Notes under the pieces: generated by a model
What the model saw: only the letters and a program-made list of their open reading frames with translations
The model's database searches: none
What the model was told of the DNA's origin: nothing
In this document: one piece after another, positions 11,889 through 22,665 of the stretch
Position numbering within the stretch: position 1 is the stretch's first letter
How the letters are laid out: every line of letters begins with the position of its first letter
Position numbers and translations under genes: made by a program
NCBI GenBank assembly: GCA_024516155.1
Contig: JAJJXM010000021.1
Coordinates: forward strand, 248,001 to 312,000
Reading direction: 5' to 3'
Length of the DNA stretch: 64,000 nt
From: Pyronema omphalodes
Taxonomy: Eukaryota; Ascomycota; Pezizomycetes; Pezizales; Pyronemataceae

Positions 11889-12425
11889 TCATTTCACAAA
11901 ATCCAAAAAACCCGGCACATTCCCACCCGCAACCAACATAAACCTCCACCCAGCCTCTTTGACAGCCAAAGCAACTTCCACCAACTCAGCCACAGTCGCA
12001 ACCCGATCCAGCACGATCTTCAGCATCATGAGCGGTCTCAATATCTTAAACAACCTAGCCAATCCTTCTGCGACTTCCGATAAACTCCACGCCAAGACCA
12101 TGACTGTATACGCGATGCTAGTTGTTGGAGCTTTATAAGAACATATTATCCACACCATCAAAATTCGTGAAGATGAGGCATGTTGAAGTAATAATATCGT
12201 TTGTGTCCATTTTACAAAATCTCCAAGAAAAAGGTGAAGGCGAGAGGGCCCGGTTAATGGGAGTAGAAATAGGACGCGACAGAGAACGCTTAAGGAGAGG
12301 AGAAGACTGATGATGGTGTAGTTGTAGAGACTATTTTCGAGAGTTGGTTATTTTATTACAAATAAAGGATGGGAAGGAGGAGGAACTGACTTTTGGTGAC
12401 GCGTACGCGTTCGTCGTGGTGGCAT
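11889..12425 (-). CDS. Shortened PHS1/HACD-like protein (3-hydroxyacyl-CoA dehydratase paralog)
   Basis: Exons 12425-12391 and 12330-11889 flank a 60-nt intron (GTCAGT...AAATAG) and give 158 residues; the family is usually about 200-220. The order of family segments is visible: an N-terminal L-Y-N-Y helix, G-D-F-V-K-W-T-Q-T, a segment matching the family Q-V-A-S-R helix (H-A-S-S-S-R), then V-L-A-W-S-L-S-E-V and finally V-P-G-F-L. PHS1 dehydrates 3-hydroxyacyl-CoA in the ER elongation of very-long-chain fatty acids. Compared with the family, about 24 residues after W-T-Q-T are missing, roughly 40 unrelated residues follow S-E-V, and a stop comes just after V-P-G-F-L, before the segment carrying the catalytic Tyr and Glu. 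It is therefore probably a catalytically dead paralog or pseudogene; a normal PHS1 gene should exist elsewhere in this genome. Confidence 0.65.
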
Positions 12426-12827
12426 GGTTGACGTTGACGCGTGATGTTTCACGAGGAAGGGATGATTCCTAGGGGTGGTTACGCAAGGTCGGGGGTAATC
12501 AACAGCGGGTATCTGCCGCGAGTATATCCGTGATCGACAGTGGGGTAAACAACAATTCTGGGGGATCCCAAAGGGAGAATGTGGAGAATTGGGGCTATAG
12601 CGGTAACTGTGGTTATTTCCGAGGAGTTGAAGAACAAAGTTTGCAACAGGTTTGAGTTTGGGAAGGGTAGGGTTACGATGAAATTTGAGTGTACGTAAAG
12701 AATTGGTATTTGTTGGTATTCATTAATTTGGTATTAAACATTTCCGCCTTCAATTTCTTACAACTTAGAGTCTTTTACCGCAGGCCTACACAAATCAGTT
12801 GCGGTCACCGTCCCCAAAACACCACAC
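12426..12827. other. Intergenic region, promoter side of the PHS1-like gene
   Basis: The 402 bp between the hydrolase stop and the PHS1-like start hold no ORF of note. The segment serves as the hydrolase 3' end and presumably the PHS1-like promoter. Confidence 0.5.
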
Positions 12828-13657
12828 TTACAAAACCTCCTTCAACCAGTGGACAAGAGTCTTGTATCTATTTTCAAGTCAGTTTATTATTCTTTTTTTT
12901 TTTTTTTTTTTTTTTTTTTTCAAAAATTAAAGAGATCTTACCCCTTCTGGTAGTACTCCAAGTTCTCCTTGTCCTTGAGGTTGGCACGGGCAGCCATGAA
13001 GCCGTGGAAAGTACCGTCCCAGCGCAAGATCTTGCTCTTATCCTTAATAGCCTCGTTCTTCTCAACATTCTCCTTGAACTTCTCAGTAGCAGCAGCGTCC
13101 TCATCCTTGGTAGCCAAGCAGAAGTTAGGGATCTTGAGCTTCTCAGCATCGGTAGGGTCGAGCATAGCAGGGTGAATCTGAGCTCCAGCGACAAACTCGT
13201 CCCCGGCACTGAGAAGAGTAACGATCTTTCCTCCCCAGCAGTATCCGACGAGAGCCCAACGCTCAACACTAGGGTAGGCAGCCTTAAGCTTAGGGACGAG
13301 TCCGCGGACGGTTTCGACGTTGTTAGCGGGGTTAGCCGGGCCGCCGAAGAACGCGCCGAGAGCCGCCTGCTTCTCGGGGGTGTCGGGAGGGAAGTTCTTA
13401 ATCTCCATAGGCTTTCCGTGGAAGAGATCGGGAACGACAACAAGAGCAGGGGTGGAGGATGCAATGATGTCAACTCCCTGCTGAGTCTGGGGGAAGTCGA
13501 GTCCGAAGATGTCGTAAATCACCAAAACTCCGGTCTTGGAGCTGGTGTTTCCGGTGACGTAGGTACGCATGCCATCGAGGGCAGAGAAAGTTCCGGCGCG
13601 CTGGAAGTCATCCTCAGAGACGACGGGAGGAATAGTGCAGCAAGCTTTGGAGGCCAT
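12828..13657 (-). CDS. Dienelactone hydrolase family protein
   Basis: Exons 13657-12942 and 12867-12828 are split by a 74-nt intron (GTAAGATC donor, AAATAG acceptor) that contains a homopolymer of more than 20 A on the coding strand. The spliced protein has 251 residues, the usual length of the family. It is an alpha/beta hydrolase with the nucleophile Cys140 in G-Y-C-W-G-G and the catalytic His218 in G-T-F-H-G-F; an acidic partner lies between them. Bacterial members open dienelactones in chlorocatechol breakdown. Fungal members are cytosolic enzymes of mostly unknown substrate, so the reaction (ester or lactone hydrolysis) is inferred from the family. Without the second exon the protein would stop at Tyr-Gln-Lys-Gly and lose the last helix; the spliced end (Y-K-T-L-V-H-W-L-K-E-V-L) restores it. 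Confidence 0.9.
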
Positions 13658-13880
13658 TTTGATGTTTCGTGGATGTGGATTGAGACGTCGGAGTTAGTGG
13701 GGCAGATGAGGGGGATATAAAGACGTCATCGCGGTTGCTAGGGTATTGGTTAGTTACTAGCAACGATTACCTCGGTAGATCAAAAGCTGGTTTGTAAAAG
13801 TGAATAATCAAACTGACCCACTCCATACTTCCTAGTTGCTTTGATGCGATTATTATTCACTACATTCTGAAGCATTTCTG
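13658..13880. promoter_or_regulatory. Hydrolase upstream region
   Basis: Upstream sequence of the minus-strand hydrolase, bounded by the minisatellite. No specific site could be assigned. Confidence 0.3.
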
Positions 13881-14280
13881 CTGATATTGGGGGAATGCTG
13901 CTGATATTGGGGGAATGCTGCTGATATTGGGGGAATGCTGCTGATATTGGGGGAATGCTGCTGATATTGGGGGAATGCTGCTGATATTGGGGGAATGCTG
14001 CTGATATTGGGGGAATGCTGCTGATATTGGGGGAATGCTGCTGATATTGGGGGAATGCTGCTGATATTGGGGGAATGCTGCTGATATTGGGGGAATGCTG
14101 CTGATATTGGGGGAATGCTGCTGATATTGGGGGAATGCTGCTGATATTGGGGGAATGCTGCTGATATTGGGGGAATGCTGCTGATATTGGGGGAATGCTG
14201 CTGATATTGGGGGAATGCTGCTGATATTGGGGGAATGCTGCTGATATTGGGGGAATGCTGCTGATATTGGGGGAATGTTG
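13881..14280. repeat. 20-bp minisatellite, 20 copies
   Basis: The unit CTGATATTGGGGGAATGCTG is repeated 20 times head to tail over 400 bp; 19 copies are identical, and the last differs by one base (ATGTTG). Because 20 is not a multiple of three, long repetitive ORFs appear in several minus-strand frames (20-residue period); they are not evidence of a gene. The near-perfect homogeneity suggests recent expansion. It lies between the hydrolase promoter and the 3' end of the membrane protein gene. Confidence 0.97.
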
Positions 14281-14618
14281 ACGCCAGATATTTCGATTCG
14301 GCTCTTCAAGCCATTGGCTTTTTGAGATGAGTTGACAGACAGGGATGTAAGACACAAGCTTGCCCGGCCGCCTAGAGTGGCCAAAGCCCCAAAAAGAAAG
14401 AACGCCTATTATAAACCAAAAACCAAAAACCAATATCGCCAAAAGATCCCTCGACCTCTTTTTATCGGCCTCCAGGTGTACGAATCCAGGTATCCAGGTA
14501 AACAAGCATCCAAAACCTCTATCCGAAAGTATCATCATCCCATAACTTTTATAAACGCCACAGTCGCCACATTCACCACTCCAGCTAGACATACTTATTT
14601 ATCAACCCAAAAATCTTT

Positions 14619-15464
14619 TCAAACACCTCTTTCACTCACTACACTCCTATCTTTAATAATCCCCACCCTCGCCAACACCAACATAAACGTATTTCTCTGT
14701 CCTTGTTGTCGTTGCGGCTGTGGTTGACGTGATGATTCTTCTCTCCGAGACTCTACCGGTGTCGGTATTCTTCCTTCCTCCATTTCAATTGATCCTTCTT
14801 GACTTTCCCAATCCTGTCTCTGGCCGCCACTATTACTCCCACCACCACCGCCACCAATCCCTAACATCCTCAACCCGCCAACCAACGACATAATCAACAA
14901 CATACCCGCAGTAATTCCACTCAACGCAACTCTCGCACGATAATTATGCACACTTTCCCCCTCATGTCCAGGATATGTAAACTTTGATAATTCATTCGGC
15001 CAGGTATTATTTGGATCTAGAACTTCGGCGATTAATGCTATTGCCCAGGCTACGCCGAGGGAAAAGTTTACGGTGAAGGTACTGGCGTGTTTTGAGAGTG
15101 GCTTGTAGTAGGCTACAAATACTGTGAGGTAGAGGAGGGATAGAATGGCTAAAGCTGTGGTGTAGAGAATCGCCCTGGGTTGTGAGGTGTGTGTCAGCAG
15201 GTGTGTTTATTGGTATACCCAGTGTATACTGGAACTCAAATCCCAACTCTTACCCAAACTCCCGTAGGCAGCCAAATGCAGCTAAAAACAAAAACTCCCA
15301 CCTACATACCAGAAAACATTTATCCTCGAATGTAACTCCCTCGCAATCTTCGCCGCCGCAAGTATAAAAATCGTAAAAATAGTAGCAACACATAACAGTA
15401 ATATAATAAACAACGGTTCCTTATAGGTGTTGCTAATTCCCCGGCTATGATGATATCCTGGCAT
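14619..15464 (-). CDS. Small four-helix membrane protein (MARVEL-like topology)
   Basis: Exons 15464-15310 and 15174-14619 surround a 135-nt intron (GTATGTAG...CCCAG) and give 236 residues in one frame. Four hydrophobic segments are visible: about residues 18-40, 52-75, 83-100 and 134-153. A soluble tail follows that is rich in Gly, Gln, Ser and Arg. The exon junction falls at the start of the second helix (Phe-Trp|Ala-Ile). A short loop after helix 1 and a longer loop before helix 4 resemble fungal MARVEL-type or related four-span membrane proteins, but I recognise no diagnostic motif, so the family is inferred only from topology. The unspliced frames give only short ORFs, which is why the gene is easy to miss. 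Confidence 0.65.
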
Positions 15465-17871
15465 TTTTTGGTTCGCTTTTCACCTTGGTTTCTGGTTTTG
15501 GTTCTTGTTGAGGGCACAGATTATCGGGTTCTCGGCTTCGTGGATGTGCGACTTGCGGATTCTCAGATTTGCGACTTCGGGCTTCGGACCTTTGGATTCC
15601 CGGCTTTGAACGTTGTACACGCGGCCCCGGGTTTCGGGTTTCGAGTTTTGCGGTCTCAATCTTGGAGCTCCTAATCCCCTCTCACAGCCTTAAAATCCAG
15701 CTCCTACTACCCAGCAGATCTCCACCTTAGCTAGCTTGTTGATCTCGGAGAATACCAAGCCTCGTTATTCAATGACATTTAGCATCCAAGCAATTGCGCG
15801 TTAAGACGTGATATCGGAATGAAGGATGCTGTGGGATAAGGATGCGAAACGATGCAGCTCGTTGGGACGGACGTGTCGATGGTTGTACGAGGGGTTGGGT
15901 TGCAGCTCATTTGTCGCCGCGATACGGTGATACGGTGATGGTGATGCGGCTGCAACAGTCATGGATGTCATGGATGTCATGGATGTTGAGGGTTCACTGG
16001 TGACTGTTCGCTTGGGATCATTGTGATACTTGGGTACTTGGATATGCGGGTATTTGTGTACTCTACTCGGGTATTTGTATAAGAAATAAGGATAAGCATA
16101 AAATAAGGATAATGAAAGAAAATAAGGAAACTGCCTTAGTATTGATAGAGATAAGCATATTTCACATGAAGAGGGGGTAAGTAAAACGGCCCATGGCCCA
16201 CGGATTCGTATGAATCGATAAATTGAAATTAAATTATGCTTCTTCGCTTACGACTTTATCGCTTCATCGCTTCATCGCTTCGCTCCTTCGCTACTTCAAA
16301 AATTTACTGAAGTCCTATATAGCTGTCTTGAAACGCTAGAACAAGAAAGGTGAAGTATAACTGTAACATCGGTAGATACCCTGATCAAACCATAAGAATA
16401 ATTTCCTCAGATTCAGTGGTCGATACAGTCTCCATCTTACCAATGGCTCTGTCTATACTCTACATACATACAGCGACGAATGAGGGGTAATCAATAATGT
16501 GTAATATTTGAAACAACTCAATAGCCAAGTTCAAAAGCCACCTGAAGATTTATCGATTACTGAACAACACGCGTACAATTGCGATTGATATAGATCCGAG
16601 GACCGATACATATCCTTGGTTTTTTTTTTTTTTTTTTTTTTGGAAGGTAGGATATCATATCGACACAGGAAAACTCCGCTGCCAAGGCATACTGGCATAT
16701 GTACATGTACTGTAACTTTTCTGCTGGGCGATTACATGTAACATGCCTATAGAATATCAACTCGAGGGGGTTACGTTGAACTTCGTGGCGCTGTAGTAGA
16801 GACAAGAAGAAGAAGAAGAAGAAGATCTGGCGATATTCATCATCTACAGTTCAGCAACGCCCGACGACGCCCGACGACGCCCGGTGATGAGGCGATTTAA
16901 TCTTCCGCCCTTCCACACATCTACCCTCCACCCAGTACAGATCCCAATGTCATCATAACCATCTACAGTAGCTGTACATACGTTCCCAAAAGTCAGCCCT
17001 ATACCCTAGTCTATCAATTAGCTCCATAATTCTTGGCCAAAACAAGCTTTTCTGTCAGATCATCGATGGCGGGGTGATCCGTTTGATCCGGTTGATCCGC
17101 TGGGCTAGTAGACAGTGGACTATCGACTAAGTGGGTTAAGTAGGCTAAATCGGGGACGCGGGGGCTTGCGGGGGGGGATTGGAGTTATCCATGGCCAAGG
17201 GCCAAGGGCCAAGGTTCCTGTTGAAACTTGATGATATGATGCGAAGAGATAGGATAGGATTATCATCTTTAGCGATTGTATTTTCGGTGTATTATGATGG
17301 GATTAACAGCGTTAGCGATGTACAGTACTTACTTGGATTATATGTATGGATTATGTATGGATGTATGTCGTCTATGCCGTCTCTTCCCCTGCTCTAGAAA
17401 GAGTACAATGTATTAAGAGATTGAGATTGAGATTGAGTAGAGATCAGGTTTCTTTCCTTTCCCTCACCACACCCCCCGAAATGAATGAACGCATGGGTGC
17501 ATGAACGCGTCATACCATCATCACCTCATTGTCGCATCTCCCGCATATCCCGTATCTCAGTATTGCAATTACATTGCAATATTGCCGCATCTCCCGTACT
17601 CATACCATACAGTACTGATGCCATGTTATTCTGATCGCTCATACAAGCAAGAAAGATCAACCAAGTAAACGCTTCCCGGCGAAAAATCGGGGAGCTAAGA
17701 ATAGGAATAGAAGTTGTATATAAGGGCGTTTGAAGGCTTTGATGTTGAGACTTATCTAACCGCCGCTTGCCGTAGCTTTTTTGGAACAACAATATCTTGA
17801 GATATCATCACATTGCAGCACAGCCTGTTTATTTATATTTTACCGGATATTAAGAATCAGAATCAGAAAAA
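15465..17871. other. Intergenic region upstream of glutamate decarboxylase
   Basis: There is no supported gene in 2.4 kb. Short simple repeats occur: CATCGCTT/CTTCGCTT units near 16240-16300, a T run near 16620-16640, a GAA repeat near 16803-16825, and GGCCAA repeats near 17194-17212. The last kilobase presumably holds the promoter and 5' UTR of the plus-strand gene at 17872. Confidence 0.5.
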
Positions 17872-19747
17872 ATGTCGCTTTCTAAACATGTAGGTTTACT
17901 TCTGTCCTGAGTTTTATATTCGAGATTTGTTTTGAGATTAACTGAGTAATTACTCGTTGTAATTACTTACTGAGTCTTCACAACTTCTTCCTCTCTCAAC
18001 TTCCCAACGTCACAATTTTCAAATCCATCACTAACACCCACACAGGTCGATCCCGATGAACTCATCGCCTCTCTACGGGCCTCCCCCGCCTCCCACCGTC
18101 CCATGGACTCAACCGCCACCTCCTCCCATCCCTCTACTCACCACGTCTATTCCGGCCGCTACCAATCCTCGCTTACAATCCCCAAATTCCGGATCCCCAC
18201 CTCAGGATGCAGTTCACACACCATCTACCAGCTAATCCGGGACGAACTCGATCTCGACGGACGCCCCAATCTAAACCTCGCCAGTTTCGTCAATACCTAC
18301 ATGGACCCGTACGCCGACCGTCTGATGAGTGAAAACATTGCCAAAAACCTCGCCGACGCAGATGAATACCCCGTTGTCCAATCTATGCATTCTCGGTGTA
18401 TCAGCATGCTTGCCAACCTTTGGAACATTCCAAAGGGGGAAACAGCAGTCGGTACTGCCACCACTGGAAGTTCTGAGGCTATTCATCTTGGTGGTTTGGC
18501 AATGAAGAGACTTTGGCAGGAAAAAAGAAGGAAGGAAGGAAAAAGTATTGAGAGGCCAAATGTTATTATGGGTCATAATTGTCAGGTTGCGTTGGAGAAG
18601 TTTGCGAGGTATTTTGAGGTTGAGGCTAGACTTCTGCCGGTTTCGAAGGAGTCGAATTGGTGCTTAGATCCTAAGCTGGTGGAACAGAATGTGGATGAGA
18701 ATACTATTGGTGTGTTTGTAATTTTGGGAAGTACTTATACTGGACATTATGAACCGGTTGAAGAGGTGGCGAAGGTGCTGGATAAGGTACAGCAGGAAAA
18801 GGGATTTGATGTACCGATTCATGTGGATGGAGCATCTGGGGCTATGGTGGCGCCTTTCATTGGTGCCGGCGGAATGAAGTGGGATTTTAGGTTGGATAGA
18901 GTTCATTCCATCTCGACTTCTGGACATAAGTTTGGCTTGGTTTATGCGGGACTTGGATGGCAGATTTGGAGGGATCAGAAATACCTTCCTAAGGAGCTTA
19001 TTTTCGAACTGCACTACCTCGGAGGAACTGAACAGACTTTTACTTTGAATTTCTCGAGACCTGGTGCGCAGGTTATTGCTCAGTACTTCAACTTTTTGAG
19101 TCTGGGAGAAGAGGGATACCGCTCGATTATGCTGAATGCCATGGCGAATGCTAGAATCCTAAGTAACGCCTTGGAGAAATCGGGTTGGTATGTCTGTGAA
19201 AGTGATATTCATAGAGAAAGAGGAGGAGCCTGGGAGAAGTTGAAGGGAAAGCTTGGAACTGAGGATGTCGAGGATGTCGAGGCTTATAGACCCGGATTGC
19301 CAGTGGTGGCCTTTAGACTTTCTGATGAGTTTAAGAAGGAGTATCCTCATGTTAAACAACAGAGTGTTTCGACTTTGTTGAGAGTTAAGGGTTACATTAT
19401 TCCGAGTAAGTCCTTCTTCTTCTGGCTATTTTTTTTACATGCTAACAATAAGAATAGACTACGCACTCCCCCCGAATGGACAGAATATCGAAATTCTTAG
19501 AGTCGTGGTTAGAGAGAGTATGGGTGCAGATTTGATGGATATGCTCATTTCTGACATCCTCTCCACTACCGAAACTCTCATGAAGAGTGATGAGGTTGAT
19601 TTGGCCAGTTTTGCCCAGGCTCAGGCTCCCAGATTGGAGCGAAGCGTTACCAGTATGGGAAGTAATGGATGGTTGAAGGGCAAGGGATGGTTTGGAGGAA
19701 AGGGAGAACACAAGAGAGGAGGAACGGTTTTCAACACTACTTGCTAA
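17872..19747 (+). CDS. gad1: Glutamate decarboxylase
   Basis: Three exons, 17872-17889, 18046-19405 and 19458-19747, give 555 residues. The first exon codes only six residues (M-S-L-S-K-H) and joins V-D-P-D-E-L, the usual start of fungal glutamate decarboxylases. The enzyme is a PLP-dependent fold-type I decarboxylase making GABA and CO2 from glutamate, feeding the GABA shunt in the cytosol. Lys301 in S-T-S-G-H-K-F-G is the expected Schiff-base lysine. A-V-G-T-A-T-T-G-S-S-E-A, H-V-D-G-A-S-G and the C-terminal N-Y-A-L-P-P-N after the second intron are family signatures. The C-terminus is Gly/Lys-rich; fungal enzymes often bind calmodulin there, but no such site can be asserted here. The gene converges with ubc13 (455 bp between stops). 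Confidence 0.96.
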
Positions 19748-20202
19748 GCGGGATAATGTCACTTCTCGTTTGTTACTTTTCTCGTTCATTCATATATATG
19801 TCGACGATTTTCATTTGTAAATATCTCTATCTACAAGTCTCAGAATACCAGTCGCAGCTTAACAAAATGCAATTGGATGTGATTATTATCCACCAGAAAA
19901 TCAGAGAACCCAAGATCCACCACTGGGACGATAAGTGTAACGCATACTTGGCGTACATTCTGCTGTGGTAGAACAAATTTTAGTCCGACCAACCTAAAAA
20001 AACACCAAACCAATCACAACACCATATTGAGTGGAACCATTTGCTCCTTTACACGCCTTTGGCTAATAGCGGCAAAACCTAAAAGAAAAAAAAAAACACG
20101 TAAAAGACGTAAAGCAAAGACCAAAATCGCCAGTCTAAACCTGCTCTCCCTTCCACTTTTGTAACTCCCCGTTAACTCCGTGGACTCTTTGCTCTGATGC
20201 AA
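19748..20202. terminator. Convergent 3' region of gad1 and ubc13
   Basis: 455 bp between two converging stop codons. It contains only short ORFs and AT-rich 3' UTR-like sequence for both genes. Confidence 0.5.
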
Positions 20203-20806
20203 TTACGTCATAGCGTGGGTTCTGGTCCACTCTCTCGCTGCTTTCCGTCAGCATCTTCCATAATGAAGGATAAGTAATCAAACATACCAGTGTTGATAGC
20301 CGCCTTCTCATCTGTCTTCCATGCCTGCGCGACATCATTTGCAAGTGGGTCATCGGGGTTGGGGGCCCCGAGCAGTGCCTGGATGCTGAGGAGAATAGTT
20401 CTGATCTGTAAAGCTGGCGACCAGTTTGTCTTCAACACATCTAAACAGATACGACCAAGTCTATCGATATTGGGATGGTAGATCTTTGTGAGGAATCTAA
20501 TTTTAGGTGGTGTCATAGGGTAGTCTTCAGGAAGAAAGAGCTCTAGACGAAAGATTCCACCTTCGTAGGGAGATTGTGCGGGGCCATGGATCTATCGCGT
20601 GGGTTAGTTTCTGGAATGCTGGAAGCGAGATGACAAAACACACCGAAACGTCAAAGTAGCGAAGGTTGTCCTCGTGAGGTACGGCATGGATACCTGCGAC
20701 ACTAGATATTGTTAGCGAAGAATGAACAAGACAAAGATGCTCAAACATACGGCTCTGCCATAAGACGTTCGGTCTCCTTGATGATTCGTTTGGGAAGTCC
20801 AGCCAT
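20203..20806 (-). CDS. ubc13: Ubiquitin-conjugating enzyme E2, Ubc13 type
   Basis: Four exons, 20806-20751, 20701-20644, 20591-20288 and 20237-20203, with introns of 49, 52 and 50 nt, give 150 residues, the family length. The protein begins [12 protein letters not shown] and keeps [12 protein letters not shown] with the catalytic cysteine at position 87, as in human UBE2N. It ends with A-R-E-W-T-R after the last intron. Ubc13 pairs with the inactive E2 variant Mms2 to build K63-linked ubiquitin chains in post-replication DNA repair. Without splicing the largest ORF covers only residues 64 onward, so the exon model matters. The upstream region holds a 27-bp tandem repeat. Confidence 0.97.
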
Positions 20807-21157
20807 GATTGCTGCTGCTGCTGTTGGTTGTTGTTGTCGCGTGGAGCGGGAGCGGGGTTAGCTTTTGAGGGGTGGTGGTCGCGATGATGGAAAGGTGGTG
20901 GTGGGGCAGCGATGGCGTTAAGTGTTGGCTTGCTGGCTGGCTGGCTGGCTGGCTTATGTAGGTCCCGTGTTGGGGTTTGGGTAGTTGCAGGCCGGCTCGC
21001 CGAGAAGATGGAACAGCTTTGGAATTTGGGCGACGAGGCTGGAGAAAGGAAAGGAATGGATTGGAGGGGAATCACGGGGAAATGATTGGAGGGGAATCAC
21101 GGGGAAATGATCAGCCAGAGTAAGCACAGAGCCGCGGAGCTCATTCGGCTGAGTCAA

Positions 21158-21360
21158 GTATTCCGAGCTCATCGGCTGTGAAGATATTCCGAGCTCATCG
21201 GCTGTGAAGGTATTCCGAGCTCATCGGCTGAGTCAGGTATTCCGAGCTCATCGGCTGAGTCAGGTATTCCGAGCTCATCGGCTGAGTCAGGTATTCCGAG
21301 CTCATCGGCTGAGTCAGGTATTCCGAGCTCATCGGCTGAGTCAGGTATTCCGAGCTCACT
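21158..21360. repeat. 27-bp tandem repeat upstream of ubc13
   Basis: About eight copies of a unit with core TATTCCGAGCTCATCGGCTG followed by AGTCAGG. The first two copies differ (TGTGAAG in place of AGTCAGG) and are one to two bases shorter. The unit is in frame on the minus strand as a nine-residue repeat, but no gene model supports it. It lies about 350 bp upstream of the ubc13 start. Confidence 0.9.
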
Positions 21361-21569
21361 CGGCCCGTCATGACTCGCCACTCGGCCCGTGAGAGTCATC
21401 CGGAGGGATTCAGAGCTCTCTCGGGCCGCATCAACACCTCCACCGATTATGCATTCAATTGAAGAAACATCTTGATGCATATTGGTAATTCTATCAGCTC
21501 TCCGACCGACTCATAGATTCAACAGCTGTTTTTTGGTTGGTAAATAGTTAGAAATACAGTCAGTACTGT

Positions 21570-21800
21570 AAATGAAATAGAATACATAAATGAAATAAAT
21601 ACACAAATGAAATAAAGACATAAATGAATAAATACATAAATGAAATAAATACACAAATGAAATAAATACATAAATGAATAAATACATAAATGAAATAAAT
21701 ACATAAATGAATAAATACATAAATGAAATAAATACACAAATGAAATAAATACATAAATGAATAAATACATAAATTAAATAAAATACATGAAATACATAAA
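21570..21800. repeat. AT-rich minisatellite
   Basis: Irregular tandem units built from AAATGAAATAAATACA and TAAATGAATAAATACA. Minus-strand ORFs rich in Phe, Tyr, Leu and Ile are produced by the repeat and are not genes. Confidence 0.9.
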
Positions 21801-22665
21801 TCAAATAACCCACAGTAAATGCGATCAATCACATAATAAATCCAAAAAACATGAATAAAATAAATAAAATAAAACACTACTGTAATCAAAATCATATCGT
21901 CATCGTGCTACCGCCCAATGCCCCGCAATCCACCATCCCTGGCCGATCCAGTCTAGTCGCCAATTGCTCTCTTCCAAAGCGATTCTGTCCAGGGCCATCG
22001 AACGCGATCCCAAACTCCCCTGGCCACCCAGAGCAGACAACTTCCGTTCCCCGGCCGCTGCCCGACCAGCAACCCACTGACCATATCGGAATCGAGCCTT
22101 GATTGTCGTCATCCAACAAATATCCAATTACACGCGTCGCGAAGAGAAAAGACACGATCCACCCGAAATCCAAGACTGCTACCTCGACCCCACGCGCCCG
22201 CCGGCTTATATGGTCTTCTACGACTCGGAACCAATTCATCAGCAGCATCACGTCAAGAACTCTCGCGCACCCGTTCTCTCGCCCCAAAAGGGAAACGCCT
22301 TCACCGCGCGGAGGATTCTTCAGCTGCTGTCAAGTCTACACACAGAGGGCAAAGGGGGGGAGAAGCTTGCAATCTCGTGAGACCCAACCAGGGTTGTGCA
22401 GATCAGCATCATCTGCGGCACAGGAATTTTACAAGTCGCAAAACTTTTCAAGGAGTTTATACCCAGGCAATTTATCCTGCAAACCACATTTTGTGATAGC
22501 TGCTGCAATTTACATTTTGTGAGCACAAAGCTGTGCTGCTACTTGCCGACACCTTGGGGGTTCCTAGAAACACAAGGAACAGCCAGAGGTACCACCTTTT
22601 CCAACCTCCCTCAACATCTACTGCGCGAAGAATAAAAGCACTGACAAGCGCAGAGCGAAATACAC

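Larger units (their letters stand above)
20807..22665. promoter_or_regulatory. Divergent upstream region of ubc13 and the WDR59-like gene
   Basis: 1.86 kb between two divergent starts, with the 27-bp repeat (21158-21360) and the AT-rich minisatellite (about 21570-21800) inside. A CTGG-type repeat (GGCTGGCTGGCTGGCTGG) lies near 20935-20952, just upstream of ubc13. ORFs at 21900-22520 overlap on both strands and match no family; I treat them as chance. Confidence 0.4.

Noticed and set aside
12689..13720. 343-codon plus-strand ORF opposite the hydrolase gene
   Set aside because: It is the shadow of the dienelactone hydrolase on the minus strand, which has a full domain and catalytic residues; the plus-strand frame includes translated homopolymer and has no recognisable motif.
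13881..14280. CRISPR-like array
   Set aside because: Repeats are directly adjacent without unique spacers, and the genome is eukaryotic; it is a minisatellite.
13780..14592. Long repetitive minus-strand ORFs with a 20-residue period
   Set aside because: They are produced by the 20-bp minisatellite, which reads open in several frames.
21511..21895. Overlapping minus-strand ORFs rich in Tyr, Phe and Ile
   Set aside because: Translation of the AT-rich minisatellite; no start context or family.
22099..22522. Two overlapping ORFs before the WDR59-like gene
   Set aside because: Frames stay open on both strands over the same bases, no family signal; more likely leader and promoter sequence.
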